DNA from: Actinopolymorpha alba DSM 45243
GTDB taxonomy: Bacteria > Actinomycetota > Actinomycetes > Propionibacteriales > Actinopolymorphaceae
Length of the DNA: 52,000 nucleotides
Assembly (NCBI RefSeq): GCF_000373925.1
Contig: NZ_KB892782.1
Span: 1-52,000 of the forward strand
Direction: 5' to 3'
Positions 1 to 9,236 of the stretch are shown here, one piece after another (the stretch's first letter is position 1; each line of letters opens with the position of its first letter). The position numbers and the translations under genes were made by a program. Under the pieces are notes generated by a model. The model made no database searches. It was not told where the DNA came from and saw only the letters and a list, made by a program, of their open reading frames with translations.

Positions 1-516
1 CAGCTGAATGTGCCGTTCCCGACGCTGATGGAGTGGGCGAAGCGGCCAGCAGAGCTTGGCGGGTTCGGTCCGATCTTCACCGAAGTGGCGAGACGGCTAC
101 TCGCCAACCACCTCGACAACCCTGACGCGATGTTCGCGGTCGGGGTCACCCACCCGGTCACGGGCCAGTTGTTGAGCCTGCATCCGATGGCGCAACGTTT
201 CCTACGCGGTCTCCCGGCGGAGCTGGTTCAGTCGCTGAACCAACGCTGCACCTGGATGCTATGCCGACGCCCAGCCATCAGCTGCGACCTCGACCACACG
301 AAGCCATACTCCGAGGGCGGTGAGGCCTCCGTCGCGAACGTGGCACCACTATGCCGCCGCCACCACCGCGTCAAAACCGAGGGCGACTGGAAAGTCGAGC
401 AAACCAGCCCAGGCCACCTCACCTACACCGACCCCCACAGCCGGCAATACAAGGTCACCCCACCACGCCTCACCGACCCCGTAGAACCCGCCGACCCCGA
501 TCCCCCGCCCTTCTAA
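1..516 (+). CDS. HNH endonuclease domain protein, C-terminal part (DUF222/HNH type)
   Basis: The frame is open from the left edge, so the true start lies outside the window; the first internal start is a GTG at 10. The visible 168 residues end with an HNH nuclease motif: CDLDHTKPYSEGG, then NVAPLCRRHHRVK. This is the arrangement at the C-terminus of the abundant actinobacterial DUF222-HNH proteins, which usually run to about 400 residues, so roughly the last third to half is present. The tail after the HNH motif is short and proline-rich. Many such proteins lie in or near mobile DNA, but their in vivo role is unsettled. The HNH assignment is secure; the DUF222 assignment is inferred from the C-terminal style only. 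Confidence 0.85.
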   Translation, partial: QLNVPFPTLMEWAKRPAELGGFGPIFTEVARRLLANHLDNPDAMFAVGVTHPVTGQLLSLHPMAQRFLRGLPAELVQSLNQRCTWMLCRRPAISCDLDHTKPYSEGGEASVANVAPLCRRHHRVKTEGDWKVEQTSPGHLTYTDPHSRQYKVTPPRLTDPVEPADPDPPPF

Positions 517-690
517 CCGACGTACATGGATTCGCACCACCTCACATCGGCAGGCGCGATAACCCTTATATGGAAGGGTTATCGAGCCTGCCCGTCTGCT
601 TGATCGCCGACCCCATGCGGAGTACACCGATCCCGCTTGGCCACGGGATCCTTGGGTGGCCCGAGCCCGCGCCGATCCGAGGTCGGGTAT

Positions 691-1257
691 TCAGCGCCTG
701 GTCTCGTACCTGGTCAGGAGCACGCCGCCGGGAAACGTCCGGGTCTCCACCAGGTTCAGGTTCACCCAGTTGTCCAGGGCCGTGAAGAACGGCGTGCCGC
801 CGCCCACCAGGACCGGGTGGGTGACGATCGCGTACTCGTCGATCAGCCCGGCCCGCATGGCCGCCGCGGCGAGGGTGGCGCCGGCGACGTCCATGGGACC
901 GCCATCCTCACTCTTGAGCCGGGTGATCTCGGTGACAGCGTCGCCGGTGACCAGGCGGGCGTTCCAGTCGACCGCGCTGGTCGTGGAGGAGAACACCACC
1001 TTCGGCATGTCCCGCCAGCGGCGGGCGTACTCGATCTGAGCCGGTGTGGCGCCAGGCTGCTGGTCGGCGGTCGGCCAGTGGGAGCTCATCCCCTCCCACA
1101 GTTTGCGCCCGTACAGCGCCAGGCCCGTCGCCCCCACCCGGTCGGACCACCACTGGAACCACTCGTCGCTCGGCACGCTCCAGCCGAGGTCGTCGCCGGG
1201 CGCGGCGATGTAGCCGTCCAGGCTCAGGTTCATGCCAAAGGTCAGTTTCCGCGTCAT
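691..1257 (-). CDS. Dihydrofolate reductase family protein (RibD C-terminal domain)
   Basis: The product has 188 residues. It begins MTRKLTFGMNLSLDGYIAAPG, the usual opening of the RibD C-terminal/DHFR-like family, and continues with the substrate-side helix ending in YGRKLWEGMSSHW and a later nucleotide-binding strand (VAGATLAAAAMRAGLIDEY). Family members are NADPH-dependent reductases of pteridine-like or unknown substrates; this one is too diverged to assign a substrate and is not a canonical folA. The ATG at 1257 follows an AAGGAAG Shine-Dalgarno stretch by about 6 nt. It is a single gene with no obvious operon partner. Confidence 0.85.
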   Translation of the reverse strand: MTRKLTFGMNLSLDGYIAAPGDDLGWSVPSDEWFQWWSDRVGATGLALYGRKLWEGMSSHWPTADQQPGATPAQIEYARRWRDMPKVVFSSTTSAVDWNARLVTGDAVTEITRLKSEDGGPMDVAGATLAAAAMRAGLIDEYAIVTHPVLVGGGTPFFTALDNWVNLNLVETRTFPGGVLLTRYETRR

Positions 1258-2219
1258 CTCATCACTTCCTTGTCCCGGCGGCCTCCTCCGGCCACCTTCT
1301 CACCCCTGCTACGAACGCCTCGCTCCGGATCCGACAGGCTGCCGGCAGAAAATTCTCACGGGGCCTCCGCCCGGCAGCGGTCGCCGTCACGTGCTCGGCA
1401 AGTCAACGAAGGGCATGGCTGGCTGCTCTGCAGCCTCGACCGGGCGTACGGAAGGGGAACCCCAAAGATCCGTAGCCCGTGCGCGCGCGGGAAGCGACCG
1501 CGCCGTGACCAGCGGCGTCTCACATAGGTGGTACGCAACGACGCTCAGGCAGCGGGGCTATCCGGACGCCGTCGAGGCCAGGATCACGGCAACGCTCGTC
1601 CGCACAGGGACGGCGATCGCGGTGTACGTCGTTCATGTGGAAACCACGACCGAAGCCCTGGGGGCGATTCCCACCCCGAAACTCAAGCTCGTGGAGTGGT
1701 CCGATCGTCGTCCCCGTGAGGAGCTTCGTGACTGGCTGGGTGGGGAAGATCGTGATCGGAAATCGTCGATTCTGGGGAACTGCCTGATCGTCGACACCAG
1801 CTCCAGCAAGATTCCATCCGGCAGCGGCGCGGCCAGCCACCGCCGCGCATTCACCACCCGACGCAGGTCAGTATCGGCGCCAACATGCGAAGGTCGGTTC
1901 GACCTCGCCTCCAGCCCCATCGCCGCACCATTGATCATGAAGCCAAAAGGGGCCAATGCTCCCGAAGACCTTCATGATCACGATCATGATCATCGGAGGT
2001 GGCCCTCTATTGCCAGGCGGGGGAAGTAGGTGGCATTACCAAGCAGGTCGCGTGACGGGGAGCCGCATGCGCCCGCGGAGTTCCAGGACTGCCTGCTTGC
2101 GGAGGTAGGCCCCCTGTGCCATCCTGGGCGCGTTCTAATCCACTCGTATCGCGTCTATCCCGCGCGGTGCGATGGCAGTTGCCCGCAGCTGCCCACAGAC
2201 CGATCGAAGGGTTTGTGGC
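1258..2219. other. Long gene-poor stretch before the ABC transporter pair
   Basis: This 960-bp stretch separates the reductase from the exporter genes. Overlapping open frames cover it on both strands, but none has a convincing start, ribosome site or recognisable domain. The least bad candidate is on the plus strand around 1500-2029 (WYATTLRQRGYPDAVEARIT...), which could be a decayed gene remnant. The stretch also contains an 11-bp perfect inverted repeat at 1932-1980. Exporter pairs of the kind that follow are sometimes preceded by a peptide precursor; I found none that I would defend. Confidence 0.5.
1932..1980. repeat. 11-bp perfect inverted repeat
   Basis: TGATCATGAAG (1932-1942) and CTTCATGATCA (1970-1980) form perfect arms around a 27-nt loop. 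The next bases continue with repeated GATCATGATCA-type sequence. It could be a regulator site or a hairpin in the leader of the exporter operon, about 240 bp upstream of its start. There is no poly-T tail, so a terminator role is not favoured. Confidence 0.5.
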
Positions 2220-4188
2220 ATGCTGCGCTCCTTTTCTTTGGCGGTAATCCGCCGGCACACGTTGCACGTGTTGCTGCTCTGGCAGTGCGCACCACTGCCG
2301 CCATTGCTCTGCTTGGTTCTGGCCGTGGTAGCGGCCGGCGCGGGCACAGCCGCGATGGTGACGACCGGACGTCTGGTGGCGTCATTTCCGGCCGCGCTGG
2401 CTGGCGGGTTCGGGTCGCCCGCGGCGGATGTCGCCTGGAACTGGCTGATCACCACTGCCGCGTTGTTCGTCGCCGCCCCGGTCTCGGTGGCGGCGCTCGC
2501 CGCTGTGGGTCAAGCGGTGTCGGCACGGTATCTGCTGGCCGTACTCGACATGACCATAGAGGTGGGCACCCATCCCCACGGCGTGGCACATCTTGAGGAA
2601 CCCCGTTCGGCGGGTGAACTCACCGCGGTGACCCGAGCCTCCGAGGACTGGCTCTTCATTGCAGGTGTCCATGCTGGTTGGACCTTGCTGTCGATCCGGC
2701 TCGGAGGTGTCGGCGCGTTCATCGTCCTGGCCGGCTGGTCGTGGTGGGTGGCTGCCACTTTGCTCGCCGGATGGCTGTTGCTGAGCAGGGCCTTTGGCCA
2801 ATGGAGCAACACGATCTTCGACAACCTGCTCGAGGTGACGGGCAACGATCGGCGGCGCGCTGGTTACCTCCGATCGCTCCTGACCGAACTCCCATCGGCG
2901 AAAGAAGTACGCCTCTTCGACCTGACAGGATGGCTGATCGACCGGTACGTAGCCACGTGGCACAACGCCATGCGACCGGTCTGGGCGCACCGTACCCGTG
3001 GTCTCCGCACCACCCTCCTGGTGATGTTGGTTCCGTTGGCAGTCAACGTGATGGTTGTCCTTCTACTCGCTCGCGAAGCATGGACCGGCGTTATCGGGGC
3101 GGGTACGGTCGTGACGCTCGCGCAGGCGGTCCTGGCCATGAGCGCCTTCGGTCCACAGCAGGACCCGCAACTGTTCCTTGCCCACACCATGGCCGTGGTG
3201 TCGGAGCTCGCGCGACTTCGAAGCAAGCACTGGTTGACACCACTTCCCCGCACAGGTCCTTCACGCCAAAGCCCTCCACACAGAGCCTTCCCGAGTCAGG
3301 AACCTTCACCTGGACAGAATCCTGAGCACAACGTAGCTCCGAATCGGCAAGAGAACCGGGCGGCGTCGATCGCGCTCCACGACGTGAGTTTCACGTACCC
3401 GTCCGAGGATCGCCCCACTCTCAGCAAGCTGAGCCTGGAAATCCCGGCCGGCCAGTCAGTCGCGCTGATCGGCGTGAACGGCGTCGGCAAGTCGACGTTG
3501 ATCAAACTTCTGTGCGGGCTCTATCGGCCGGATCAGGGCACCGTGCGGCTCGACGACGCGGACCCTGGCGTCGACGAGCGCACGCGGCAGCGGATAGCGG
3601 TGATCTTCCAGGACTTCGTCCGCTATCACCTGCCGCTGCGCGACAACGTTGCCATGGGCGCGGGGTCCGCAGCGGTCAGCGACCAGCGGCTTGTGGAGGA
3701 GGCGCTGAGGGACGCCGGCGGCCCCTCCGTGCTCGCCAGCCTCGAGCATGGTTGGGACACGGTGTTGTCGGCGGAGTACGACGGAGGCACCGACCTGTCC
3801 GGCGGCCAGTGGCAGCGGGTCGCGGGCATTCGCCGCACTTCGCTCGGGAGCAGGCGTTCTGGTGCTCGATGAACCGACGTCGGCGCTGGATGTCCGGGTC
3901 GAGGCAGCGGTGTTCGACAGGTTCCTGGAGGTTACTCGTGGCGCCACGACTCTCCTGGTGAGCCATCGGCTGTCCAGTGTGCGGCACGCGGAGAGGATCG
4001 TCGTTCTGGGCGCTGGCGTGGATGGCGGCGCGCAGGTGGTGGAGGACGGCAGCCACGACGACCTCCTGGCGCGGGGCGGCATGTACGCCGAGCTGTTCTC
4101 CTTGCAGGCTTCCCGATTCGCGCACGAGTCTCACCCCACGAAGTCGCTCCGCGATTCCACGGGGACTCCGATCGTCGAGGGGCTGTGA
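2220..4188 (+). pseudogene. Half-size ABC exporter (permease-ATPase), frameshifted
   Basis: Six membrane segments (MLRSFSLAVI... through AHTMAVVSELARL) are followed by an ATPase domain with Walker A (GVNGVGKST), Q-loop (VIFQDF) and signature (LSGGQWQRVA). Right after the signature, at about 3824, the frame is lost. The rest of the domain continues one frame over: GVLVLDEPTSALD (Walker B), LLVSHRLSS (H-loop), ending at 4188. The expected family sequence QRVALARAF would need 8 more nucleotides here, and GCG repeats flank the gap, so an 8-nt deletion is the simplest reading. The ATG at 2220 is preferred over one at 2172 because the protein then starts directly before the membrane domain. The partner gene follows after 6 nt, which suggests the two formed a heterodimeric exporter. 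A sequencing error cannot be excluded. Confidence 0.85.
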
Positions 4189-4194
4189 CCGGCA

Positions 4195-5976
4195 ATGGTT
4201 CGCTCTTTACGTGCGCTCTGGTTGGTGGTCGCAACGGCGGTACGAGTCAGTCCCTGGCAGTCCCTGATCTGCCTCGGTGAATCGGCGGGCAACGTCCTGC
4301 AGGTGCTGCAACCGGTGTTCCTCACCTGGATAATCACCGGTGCGATCAGCCGTGACGCGGTAGGGGTGACGGTGGCGGCAGCCGCATTCGTCATGTCGAT
4401 CGCCGTCGAGCGGATCCTGCTTCTCGTCGGCGCCCATGCCCGGATAGGCCAACTCGAGCGAGTCGGCTATGCGTTCAGCACCCGCATCGCGGAGGTCAGG
4501 GCCCGCATCCCGACTCTCGACCACCTTGAGTCGCCTCGGTACCTCGACCAGCTGCAGACCCTTCGCGACCAGGAAGGATCGCTCGGCGTCGCGTTCAACA
4601 CCCTCCTCAATGTCCTTGCCGACGTGACCCGGGTGGTCGCCGTGCTCGGGTTGGCGGCATCAGCCGACTGGCGCCTGATGCTGGTGGCCGCGGCAGGAGT
4701 CCCTTCGGTCCTCGCGGTGAAATGGCAGGTTCGTTGGGCGGCCGAAGCGGAGAAGGCGTCGGCCCAGCCGGGCCGTCTCTCCCAGCATCTGCTCAGCCTC
4801 GGGTTCGACGCGACGGCTGGCGCCGAGCTTCGGGTGTTCGGGTTGTCAGACGAGATCCGCACTCGACTGCGCGATGCGGCTCGCGGATGGCGATATCCCT
4901 TTGTCGTTCAGGCTCGCCGTCAGGCGGTCCTCGAGATCGTCAACAATGCCGTCTTCTTCGGAGCGGCCGGTAGCGTGCTCGCCTGGCTCACCCATGACGT
5001 GATCAGCGGCACCACCAGCGTGGGAACGCTCGTACTCTCCCTCATGCTCATCGGCCGCCTCAAGGCGGCCGCGGCCGACTTTCAGGAATCAACCCGTGGG
5101 GTGGCTGGTGTGATCCGCACCGCGGGCCGCTTCCTGTGGCTTCTCGACTACGCGCGGAAGGTTCAGAACGAGCACGCCGGCAGAGTTCCCGCCCCTGTCC
5201 ACCTGTCCCGGGGCATCACACTGGAGAACCTGAGCTTCTCCTATCCGAACCGGGAGCGCGCCGCGATCGACAACATTTCCGTTCACCTTCGGCCCGGTCT
5301 CGTCGTGGCCGTGGTTGGAGAGAACGGCGCCGGGAAATCCACGCTCGCGAAACTCCTCACGGGCCTCTACCGACCCACCACCGGGAGGATCCTCGTCGAC
5401 GGCATCGACCTCACTGATCTCGTTCTCGCCAGCTGGCGCAGCCGGATCGCGGGCGCCTTCCAGGACTACGCGACACTCGAGCTCACCGCCAGAGAAACCG
5501 TGGGGCTCGGGGATGTCGACCGCCTGTACGACGACGTACGCGTCCACGCGGCCGTCGAAACAGGCGCTGCCGAGCAGGTCATCCAGTCACTTCCGCAGGA
5601 GCTTGCCACCCAACTCGGCGCCACCTGGCCGGGAGGCGTCGGGCTCTCCGGAGGTCAATGGCAGCGTCTCGCGCTGGCCCGCGGCATGATGCGACATCAA
5701 CCGCTGCTCCTGATCCTGGACGAACCAACCGCCGCGCTGGATGCCACCACCGAGCATGCGCTCTTCGAGCGTTACGCCGCGGCTGCGAGGGCCAACCGAA
5801 GAAATGGCGGCATCACGCTCCTCGTCACGCACCGATTCTCCACCGTCGCCGCCGCGGATCTCGTCGTCGTCCTGGAAAGCGGGCGCATCACCGAACAAGG
5901 AACTCACGCCGAACTCCTCGCAGCCAACGGCCATTACGCCGAGCTCTACAAACTCCAGGCGCGCGGCTACCGATGA
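4195..5976 (+). CDS. ABC transporter, fused permease and ATP-binding protein
   Basis: The product has 593 residues: an N-terminal transmembrane domain of about 320 residues, then a complete ATPase domain. That domain has Walker A (GENGAGKST), Q-loop (GAFQDYATLE), signature (GLSGGQWQRLALARG), Walker B (LLLILDEPTAALD) and H-loop (LLVTHRFS). Size and layout are those of type IV half exporters that work as dimers, often for peptides or hydrophobic compounds. It starts 6 nt after the frameshifted first half-transporter, so the two were one transcriptional unit and probably one heterodimer. With the neighbour broken, this protein would have to work as a homodimer or be idle. The substrate is unknown. 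Confidence 0.93.
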   Translation: MVRSLRALWLVVATAVRVSPWQSLICLGESAGNVLQVLQPVFLTWIITGAISRDAVGVTVAAAAFVMSIAVERILLLVGAHARIGQLERVGYAFSTRIAEVRARIPTLDHLESPRYLDQLQTLRDQEGSLGVAFNTLLNVLADVTRVVAVLGLAASADWRLMLVAAAGVPSVLAVKWQVRWAAEAEKASAQPGRLSQHLLSLGFDATAGAELRVFGLSDEIRTRLRDAARGWRYPFVVQARRQAVLEIVNNAVFFGAAGSVLAWLTHDVISGTTSVGTLVLSLMLIGRLKAAAADFQESTRGVAGVIRTAGRFLWLLDYARKVQNEHAGRVPAPVHLSRGITLENLSFSYPNRERAAIDNISVHLRPGLVVAVVGENGAGKSTLAKLLTGLYRPTTGRILVDGIDLTDLVLASWRSRIAGAFQDYATLELTARETVGLGDVDRLYDDVRVHAAVETGAAEQVIQSLPQELATQLGATWPGGVGLSGGQWQRLALARGMMRHQPLLLILDEPTAALDATTEHALFERYAAAARANRRNGGITLLVTHRFSTVAAADLVVVLESGRITEQGTHAELLAANGHYAELYKLQARGYR

Positions 5977-5984
5977 CCAGGCTC

Positions 5985-6506
5985 TCAGGCCGCGCCCGCG
6001 GTGTTGGCGTGGAGGAGTGCGAGCAGCTCGGCGCGGTGCAGGTCGGCGATGGGCGCCACCAGGTCGGGGTGGCGCAGGAGCGTCGCGGCGGACCAGTCGT
6101 GCTCGTCCGGCGCCATCAGGCGGCGGAAGTCCCGGTGCATTCCGGACATGTGTTCAGTACGCGCGCTCGCGGCGACCGCGGTCCGCGCCAGCTGATGATC
6201 GGAGAGCAGGCAGGCGGCCCAGCTGACGACGACCTCGTCCACCCAGGTACGCCAGGCATGCTCCTCGTCAAGCGGATCGTCATGATCTGTGCCAGCGATC
6301 CAGTCGAGCCGAGCAGAACCCCCAGGACCTGTCAAAGCGACCAGGCCGGCGTCAATCGCGGTCGGATACCGCAGCCACGCGGCAATCGTCACCGCTTGCC
6401 GGGCCTGTGTCTCGGCAAGCGCGGTGTTGAAGCCGTCACCTGGCGGGTAAGCGCGGATCAACCAGCGCGTGGCGGCCGCGATGACGGGATCCAACTCGGC
6501 GGCCAT
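5985..6506 (-). CDS. Hypothetical protein (helical, about 173 residues)
   Basis: I do not recognise a family. From the ATG at 6506 the protein reads MAAELDPVIAAATRWLIRAYPPGDGFNTALAETQARQ and is alanine-rich and mostly helical, ending HRAELLALLHANTAGAA. The frame is open further upstream to 6713, but that part lies in AT-rich promoter-like DNA, and a GAGAGG ribosome site sits just before 6506. The gene converges on the ABC exporter gene with an 8-nt gap. A histidine- and tryptophan-rich middle (WRTWVDEVVVSWAACLLSDHQ) may indicate a soluble enzyme or sensor, but this is speculation. Confidence 0.65.
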   Translation of the reverse strand: MAAELDPVIAAATRWLIRAYPPGDGFNTALAETQARQAVTIAAWLRYPTAIDAGLVALTGPGGSARLDWIAGTDHDDPLDEEHAWRTWVDEVVVSWAACLLSDHQLARTAVAASARTEHMSGMHRDFRRLMAPDEHDWSAATLLRHPDLVAPIADLHRAELLALLHANTAGAA

Positions 6507-6724
6507 CAGCCTCTCGCTCTCGTACGACACAGCCAGGCGAAAGAGCCTGGCAAGCGAACCGATAATAAAAACCACACCGGCCGCAGGTTTATTCGGGCTC
6601 GCAAGTCGCACACCGCTCGGCGAACGAAAACTAAATTCCCGAAAGAATGCCAATATCAGCTCAAAGAAAGAAATCGCCAGCGGGCGAGAGGGCCGGCCGA
6701 ACCAACTCAACACGGGTGGCGATC
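6507..6724. promoter_or_regulatory. AT-rich divergent promoter region
   Basis: This 218-bp gap separates two divergent genes and has clear AT-rich patches (around 6560-6600 and 6625-6670, with runs such as GATAATAAAAA and AAAACTAAATTCC) in an otherwise very GC-rich window. It most likely holds the promoters of both the hypothetical gene and the PEBP gene. No operator palindrome was recognised. Confidence 0.45.
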
Positions 6725-7177
6725 ATGACGGTAATCGAGCTTCATAGCCCCGCGTTCAGCGATCACACGTTCATCCCTGGCCGGCACGGGCACGCGGGCG
6801 ACAACATCTCCCCCGCGCTCGAATGGTCGAACGTTCCCGACGAGTCAGCCGAACTCCTCCTGCTGTGCGAAGATCCGGACGCGCCGGCGGGAACGTTCCT
6901 CCACTGGCTGGTGACCGGCATCGACCCGGGTTCCAGCGGCGCGCCCGAGGGCCGGCCGCCACGGGGTGGCCACGCCTGGCAGAACGCCTTCGGCGAGCTG
7001 GGATGGGGTGGCCCGGCGCCGCCGCCGGGGGATCGCGCACATCGGTACTTCTTCCGGCTGTACGCCCTGCCCGGCCCCGTGAGGCTCCCCAGGCACCCGA
7101 GCGCGGACGACATACACCGTGTCGCTGACAAGGTTGCCCTCGCCCGCGGCACCCTGGTCGGGCTCTTCCAGCGGTAG
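6725..7177 (+). CDS. YbhB/YbcL family PEBP (Raf kinase inhibitor-like) protein
   Basis: The product has 150 residues. Typical PEBP features are present: the opening HSPAFSDHTFIPGRHGHAGDNISPALEWSNVP, the ligand-pocket motif LCEDPDAPAGTFLHWLVTGIDP, and the second motif HRYFFRLYALPG. Bacterial YbhB/YbcL proteins are small soluble proteins that bind anionic ligands; their physiological role is mostly unknown. The ATG at 6725 has a GGGTGG site 6 nt upstream. The gene stands alone, divergent from the gene on its left. Confidence 0.92.
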   Translation: MTVIELHSPAFSDHTFIPGRHGHAGDNISPALEWSNVPDESAELLLLCEDPDAPAGTFLHWLVTGIDPGSSGAPEGRPPRGGHAWQNAFGELGWGGPAPPPGDRAHRYFFRLYALPGPVRLPRHPSADDIHRVADKVALARGTLVGLFQR

Positions 7178-7892
7178 TCCGGCGGTTGTCCAGCGGACGC
7201 CGGAAACGCGTCCTCCGGGCTGGTGACCGGATCCGGTAGATGCCGGTACGTCCGAATGATGTGGACCCCGGGTTGGGGTTCGGCTACTCGGAGCGTTACT
7301 CTCGTCACTGCGGCGGTTCATTTTGAACGGTCGCGCGTTGCCGCCCCAGACCCCGGCAGCCTGACAAAGCACGTTGAGACATGGCTGCGATCCAGGGGGT
7401 CGGGTGTCGAGCGAGCTTCCATGGTCGCTTTGGCACCACCACCGACGCACGACGCCGACCAGGCGCATCGGTTGGCGTCGCGACGGCGAGCCCTCAGGCC
7501 CATCGGCGGCCATTCGACTTCGTTCACACAGCCGCGTTTCGTCGCGCTACCGCGCACCACCGTCACGCGTGACCGCATCCGTGCATTCCACGGCGGGATA
7601 GCGGCCAGGCGTTCACGGGACGAGCCGTCTTCGCACACGACCATTCGAGGTCGAGCGGTCGCAGGAGGGGGGTGACCGCTGGCCCCGATGACGTGTACGC
7701 GGATGTTCGCTCCGGCCTGGCCACTGAAGGGGGCGTCTCCGCCGGCCGGGCAGGGTGGCACAAGCGGATTCGGAGGCGGATCCGCTCGTGCCACCCGCCA
7801 CGGTCTACGGCGGGCGCACCACCCGGACGGCACTGGTGGGCAGGGCCCGTTGGTCCGATGCCCAGAGAGCCGGCCCGGAGGAGTTCCCGTCA

Positions 7893-7931
7893 CACGAAGC
7901 TGGCCCGAACGGGGGACGGGCCAGCTTCGTG
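7893..7931. terminator. Perfect 14-bp stem-loop
   Basis: CACGAAGCTGGCCC (7893-7906) pairs perfectly with GGGCCAGCTTCGTG (7918-7931) around an 11-nt loop. There is no T-run, which is common for actinobacterial terminators. It is 716 bp from the end of the PEBP gene, so what it would terminate is unclear; an RNA element or dispersed palindrome is equally possible. Confidence 0.45.
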
Positions 7932-7963
7932 GCCGCATTGACCAGGAACAGGCTTCACTCCCG

Positions 7964-8007
7964 AGGTGGGGGTGGGCCCAGACGGGCGAAGCCCGTGTGG
8001 GGCCGGA
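7964..8007 (+). repeat. GC-rich inverted repeat, copy 1
   Basis: This 43-bp element matches the reverse complement of 8394-8436 at about 39 positions. Both contain a tight internal hairpin (ACGGGC, GAA loop, GCCCGT in this copy). Copy 1 lies 54 bp upstream of the start of a small hypothetical gene. Confidence 0.6.
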
Positions 8008-8060
8008 ATTACCTCTGCCCACCGGAGAGGGAGCCGCGCACGCACGTCGGGAGGCGGTGC

Positions 8061-8339
8061 ATGTCGTCCTTTCACCCGAGGGTGACGCGTCGTGATGGAC
8101 GCATGCAATCGCCGGCCGAACTCGTGGCCACGCTGCGCGGGTGGATGACCGAGGCACCCGGGCACGACCGGGTGAGCGGTGGAAGCGCACATCTGGACCG
8201 GGTGCCGGTCCTCAGCCAGCCCGAGGCCATGGTTGTCGCCCGCCTCCTGGAACTCCTCGCCGAATCGTCCGACAACACTCCCGTCACCGATCTCGCCGCT
8301 GACCTGGCCGCCCGGCTCTACGCCCGGCTCGGAGTCTGA
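8061..8339 (+). CDS. Hypothetical small helical protein
   Basis: The product has 92 residues (MSSFHPRVTRRDGRMQSPAELVATLRGW...). The second half is a regular amphipathic helix pair: SQPEAMVVARLLELLAESS, then PVTDLAADLAARLYARLGV. The ATG at 8061 is chosen because a GGGAGG site lies 6 nt upstream; an in-frame ATG at 8103 lacks a comparable site. No known family is recognised. The gene sits inside the two arms of an inverted GC-rich repeat (7964-8007 and 8394-8436), so the whole 470-bp segment could be one small inserted unit. Confidence 0.6.
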   Translation: MSSFHPRVTRRDGRMQSPAELVATLRGWMTEAPGHDRVSGGSAHLDRVPVLSQPEAMVVARLLELLAESSDNTPVTDLAADLAARLYARLGV

Positions 8340-8393
8340 CGGACGCCGCCCCGGCGGGTGGCTGCCGACTACCGTGGGTGCGGGTTGTGTGGT

Positions 8394-8436
8394 TCCGGCC
8401 CCGCTCGGGCTCCGCCCGTCCGGGCCCACCCCCACC
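8394..8436 (-). repeat. GC-rich inverted repeat, copy 2
   Basis: This is the second arm of the pair with 7964-8007, in opposite orientation. The internal stem is CGGGC / GCCCG with a GGA loop. It ends 17 bp before the start codon of the HAD phosphatase gene, so its hairpin would lie in that gene's 5' leader, next to the GGAGG ribosome site at 8444-8448. A role in translation control is possible. Confidence 0.6.
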
Positions 8437-8453
8437 GCAGGCCGGAGGTGGCG

Positions 8454-9233
8454 ATGTTTGAACGTATGGCGATCGACTGCTGGCTCGCCGACATGGACGG
8501 CGTACTCATGCACGAGGGACATCCCGTGCCCGGAGCGCCGGAGTTCGTCGCGGCCCTACACGCGTCGCACAAACGGTTCCTCGTGCTGACGAACAACTCC
8601 ATCTACACGCCGCGGGACCTGCGCGCCCGGCTGCTCGCCGCCGGCCTCGAACTCCCCGAGGAGGCGATCTGGACATCCGCGCTCGCGACGGCGAATTTCC
8701 TCGACACGCAGTCACCGGGCGGGAGCGCGTTCGTCATCGGCGAGGCGGGCCTCACCACCGCCCTGCACCAGATCGGGTACGTCCTCACCGACCGGAACCC
8801 CGACTTCGTGGTCCTCGGCGAGACCCGCACCTACAGCTTCTCGGCGATCACCACGGCGATCCGGCTGGTCGACAAGGGCTCGCGGTTCGTCGCGACGAAC
8901 CCTGACACGGTGGGCCCCACCCCCGAGGGCCCGTTGCCGGCGTGCGGTGCGGTGGCCGCGCTCATCACGAAGGCGACGGGCGTCGAGCCGTACTTCATCG
9001 GCAAGCCCAATCCGCTGATGATGCGGAGTGCGCTCAACCGGGTGGAGGCGCACTCGGAGTCGACGGCGATGGTGGGCGACCGGATGGACACCGACATCGT
9101 CTCCGGCATCGAAGCCGGGCTCAGCACGGTGCTCGTCCTCAGCGGTGTCACCCGGCGCGAAGACATCCCGCGTTTCCCCTACCGCCCGTCACTGGTGGTC
9201 AACTCGATCGCCGACCTGGTGGACCAGGTCTGA
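8454..9233 (+). CDS. HAD-IIA family phosphatase (NagD-like)
   Basis: The product has 259 residues. HAD motif I is [13 protein letters not shown] (nucleophile and acid/base Asp), motif II is VLTNNS, motif III is the Lys in GKPNPLMM, and motif IV is [13 protein letters not shown]. The large cap domain between motifs II and III places it in the C2A/NagD-like group, which hydrolyses small phosphomonoesters such as nucleotides or sugar phosphates. The ATG at 8454 has a GGAGG site 5 nt upstream. It converges on the RNA methyltransferase gene with 3 nt between the stops. Confidence 0.92.
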   Translation: MFERMAIDCWLADMDGVLMHEGHPVPGAPEFVAALHASHKRFLVLTNNSIYTPRDLRARLLAAGLELPEEAIWTSALATANFLDTQSPGGSAFVIGEAGLTTALHQIGYVLTDRNPDFVVLGETRTYSFSAITTAIRLVDKGSRFVATNPDTVGPTPEGPLPACGAVAALITKATGVEPYFIGKPNPLMMRSALNRVEAHSESTAMVGDRMDTDIVSGIEAGLSTVLVLSGVTRREDIPRFPYRPSLVVNSIADLVDQV

Positions 9234-9236
9234 CGC

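Larger units (their letters stand above)
7178..8060. other. Long intergenic stretch with hairpins
   Basis: About 880 bp with no credible gene. Long open frames exist on the minus strand but their products have random, arginine/serine-rich composition and no ribosome site. The stretch contains a perfect 14-bp hairpin at 7893-7931 and one arm of an inverted GC-rich repeat at 7964-8007, listed separately. Its left half may be the remains of a lost gene. Confidence 0.5.

Noticed and set aside
1232-2029. Plus-strand frame of 265 codons
   Set aside because: Only a short middle part looks protein-like; no start or family. Kept as a remark in the intergenic entry.
1939-2031. 30-residue His/Asp-rich ORF (LHDHDHDH) before the ABC exporters as a peptide precursor
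   Set aside because: It is produced by the GATCATGATC repeat of the local palindrome, has no ribosome site and no leader/core pattern of known ribosomal peptides.
7318-8190. Minus-strand frame of 290 codons in the long gap after the PEBP gene
   Set aside because: Serine/arginine/proline-rich random composition, no ribosome site, and it crosses the hairpins and the start of a better-supported plus-strand gene.
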